A stretch of 15,034 nt of DNA, taken from CAYYBZ01 sp964470285 [NCBI: uncultured Oligoflexia bacterium]. Its GTDB lineage: Bacteria > Bdellovibrionota_G > CAYYBZ01. The notes under the pieces are model-generated. The model worked only from the letters and a program-made list of their open reading frames with translations. It did no database searches and had not been told where the DNA came from. Position numbers and translations under genes: made by a program. The stretch is from the NCBI GenBank assembly GCA_964470285.1, contig CAYYBZ010000015.1, positions 1-15,034 of the forward strand, written 5' to 3'. Of the stretch, positions 12,894-15,034 are shown in pieces (positions within the stretch are counted from its first letter, which is position 1; every line of letters begins with the position of its first letter).

Positions 12894-15034
12894 ATGCCCC
12901 GTAAAAAAAAGAAAAAAACATCAATCTCATCGCGAAAAAAAACAAAAAATAAACCGATCGGAAAACTAAAGAAGAATGATCCTGCTTCATCCTTCACCAA
13001 AGACAGATATGAAAGATTAATTGAGTGGTACAACTCAAGTTTAAAGGATTCCAAAAACAAAATAATCGGCACTGTAAGCTTCGGAAAAGATATTACCGAG
13101 AGCAAAAAAGCTCAAATCCAATTGAACTCGATATTTGACATGGTCGTAGAAATGATTTGTATCGCAGACCTTAATAAGGCCAAATTTATCAGGGTAAATT
13201 CTGCTTTTTCACGGGTTCTGGGGTATTCACAGAAAGAACTCTTATCAAAGTCTTTTATGGAATTCGTGCATCCTGAAGATATTAAAGCTACACGTGAAGT
13301 TATCGAAAAAAATCTTAAAATGGGAAAGAAAGTAATATCTTTCACAAACCGCTACAAAACAAAAAAAGGGCATTACCGCTATTTGGAATGGAACAGTCAA
13401 CCTAAAATCGAGGAAGGATTAATATATGCAATAGCCCACGATATTACCGAAAAAAGAGAAATCCACAATAGGCTGGAGGAATCCGAAAGTAGGCTTTCAT
13501 TCCATTTGGAAAATACACCCGTAGCAGCCATTGAGTGGGATTTGGATTTTAGGGTCGTAAGCTGGAACAGGGCAGCTGAAGATATCTTCGGGTTTAAAAG
13601 GGAAGAAGTTATGGGAAAGTATCCCTGGCAAAAAATTCTTCCAAAGAATGCAAAAGAAAAAATCGATATGATCTGGCAATCTCTTCTTAAACAGAAAGGC
13701 GGTGAAAGGAGTGTAAATAAAAATTTAACCAAAGACGGAAGGATCATAATCTGTGAATGGAACAATACCCCGCTTTTGGATAAAAAAGGAAAAGTTGTCG
13801 GAGTTGCCTCTTTAGTCCAGGATATTACTGATAGAAAAAGAGCTCAAAAAGACCTTGAGTATTCCGAAGCAAAATACAGACAGCTTTTTCAAGGAAGCCG
13901 TGACGGTTTTGTAATGGTCGATAAAAAGCAGAAAATTATAGATGCCAATCAGGCATACTGTAAAATGCTCGGTTACAGCCTCGAAGAATTAAAGAAATTA
14001 AAGAATTTCTATGAAATAACTCCAAAGAAATGGCACAAATATGAAAAAGAAGAAATATGGGAAAGGGGTTTATTGGCTAAAGGTTATTCGGGTATTTATG
14101 AAAAAGAATATATAAGGAAAGACGGAACCGTACTCCCGGTTGAACTGCAGTCTTACTGTGTTTTTGACACAAGAGGAAACGTCCTTTACCTATGGGGAGT
14201 GGCAAGAGACATTACCGAGACAAAGAAATTAAGAGATATGAGATCACGGGCGCAGCGAATGGAAGCAGCGGGAACAATCGCCGGTCAGGTGGCACATGAT
14301 TTTAATAATCTTTTGGGTCCCATTGTTGCTTATCCGGAGATGATTCGCTCAGAAATACCCGAAAATAATAAAGTGTCGGAATTGCTAGATGATATTGAAA
14401 ATTCCGCAAAAAAAATGGCAGATATCAATCAGGATCTTTTAACTCTTGCAAGACGGGGATATTACAATCAGAAAATACTTAATCTTAATAATATAATTGA
14501 TGATGCAATAATACAGCATAAGAATAGAACCGACAAAATCGTTTTTAAAACCGACAAGGAAAGCAGACTTCTTAATATCGCAGGCGGTCAGGCTCAGATA
14601 CATAGAATGATATCGAATATGATCGGTAATGCATGCGATGCAATGAATAATGAGGGCGAAATCTTAATCAAAACCGAAAACTATTATCCCGATTTTGATA
14701 TAATTGCTTATCAGCATATTCCAAGGGGAGAGTATGTAAAAGTGACAATAAGTGATCAAGGGAAGGGAATACCGAAGAAAATAAGGGATAAAATATTTGA
14801 TCCCTTCTTTACTACAAAAACAACCGAGGATAAAAGAGGATCAGGCCTTGGTATGAGCATAGTTGATGCGGTTATGAAAGATCATAAGGGGTACATAGAT
14901 TTCGAGAGTGAAGTCGGAAAGGGCACTTCTTTCTATTTGTATTTTCCCGTTGCAAGGCAAGATATAAAGGAAGACTTACTACGGCATGATATTTCCGGAA
15001 CTGAAAGATTAATGATTGTTGACGATGATTTCGT
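12894..15034 (+). CDS. Multi-PAS hybrid histidine kinase, 3' end missing
   Basis: The frame is open to the window end (713 codons). The ATG follows CAGGAGAATATT. The N-terminus is strongly basic (MPRKKKKKTSISSRKKTKNK). Residues about 38-69 match only the last third of a PAS domain (EWYNSSLKDSKNKIIGTVSF then GKDITE), so the first PAS is truncated. Three full PAS domains follow (about 75-186, 200-313 and 325-442), each ending in a DIT motif (DITEK, DITDR, DITET). The kinase core has H468 in GQVAHDFNNLLGP, N579 in NACDAM, DQGKGIP, FDPFFTT and GSGLGMSIV. The last codons (LMIVDDDF) are the start of a receiver that is cut off. No membrane segment is seen, so it is probably cytoplasmic. It is divergent from the receiver gene at 12362, a possible partner. 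Confidence 0.93.
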   Translation, partial: MPRKKKKKTSISSRKKTKNKPIGKLKKNDPASSFTKDRYERLIEWYNSSLKDSKNKIIGTVSFGKDITESKKAQIQLNSIFDMVVEMICIADLNKAKFIRVNSAFSRVLGYSQKELLSKSFMEFVHPEDIKATREVIEKNLKMGKKVISFTNRYKTKKGHYRYLEWNSQPKIEEGLIYAIAHDITEKREIHNRLEESESRLSFHLENTPVAAIEWDLDFRVVSWNRAAEDIFGFKREEVMGKYPWQKILPKNAKEKIDMIWQSLLKQKGGERSVNKNLTKDGRIIICEWNNTPLLDKKGKVVGVASLVQDITDRKRAQKDLEYSEAKYRQLFQGSRDGFVMVDKKQKIIDANQAYCKMLGYSLEELKKLKNFYEITPKKWHKYEKEEIWERGLLAKGYSGIYEKEYIRKDGTVLPVELQSYCVFDTRGNVLYLWGVARDITETKKLRDMRSRAQRMEAAGTIAGQVAHDFNNLLGPIVAYPEMIRSEIPENNKVSELLDDIENSAKKMADINQDLLTLARRGYYNQKILNLNNIIDDAIIQHKNRTDKIVFKTDKESRLLNIAGGQAQIHRMISNMIGNACDAMNNEGEILIKTENYYPDFDIIAYQHIPRGEYVKVTISDQGKGIPKKIRDKIFDPFFTTKTTEDKRGSGLGMSIVDAVMKDHKGYIDFESEVGKGTSFYLYFPVARQDIKEDLLRHDISGTERLMIVDDDF

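Overview
This window is an AT-rich stretch given over almost entirely to phosphorelay signalling, from a diderm bacterium that uses sigma-54. Evidence for a diderm is two lipoprotein signal peptides with loose lipoboxes (LIIGC and IINC). Evidence for sigma-54 is two NtrC-type activators plus good GG-N10-GC promoters. The lipoboxes, the kinase architectures and the short Cys/His-tailed response regulator would suit a spirochaete or a deltaproteobacterium-like lineage, but I cannot place the organism with confidence. No mobile-element genes, rRNA, tRNA or CRISPR array are visible.

Layout. 1-2525 (+): the 3' part of a BarA-type hybrid kinase (kinase, two receivers, HPt), overlapping by ATGA a response regulator with a C-terminal four-Cys tail. 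2522-5106 (-): a GAF-PAS-kinase-receiver hybrid followed by a stand-alone receiver, converging on the first pair through a shared TTAA. 5487-5894 (+): a stand-alone receiver behind a sigma-54 promoter. 5891-7988 (-): a two-gene operon of a degenerate histidine-kinase-like protein and an NtrC-family activator. 8230-9471 (+): a LamG-type lipoprotein behind a second sigma-54 promoter, closed by a strong terminator. 9623-10990 (+): a second NtrC-family activator. 11007-11717 (-): a lipoprotein with an HELYH motif and a 53-residue small ORF. 11970-12362 (-): another stand-alone receiver behind a third sigma-54-like promoter. 12659-12865 (+): a broken PAS fragment. 12894 to the window end (+): a multi-PAS hybrid kinase cut off inside its receiver.

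How it may work together (inference). The genes with sigma-54 promoters are two receivers without output domains and a surface lipoprotein. Both DNA-binding regulators in the window are sigma-54 activators. A repeated 16-bp palindrome, roughly GGGT-N8-ACCC with an AT-rich core, recurs 110-115 bp upstream of the three predicted start points, which is where enhancers of NtrC-type activators usually lie. It also occurs just upstream of the start codon of the activator at 9623. The window therefore looks like a self-contained local sigma-54 circuit, in which kinases feed activators that switch on a lipoprotein and extra receivers that may act as phosphate sinks or relays.
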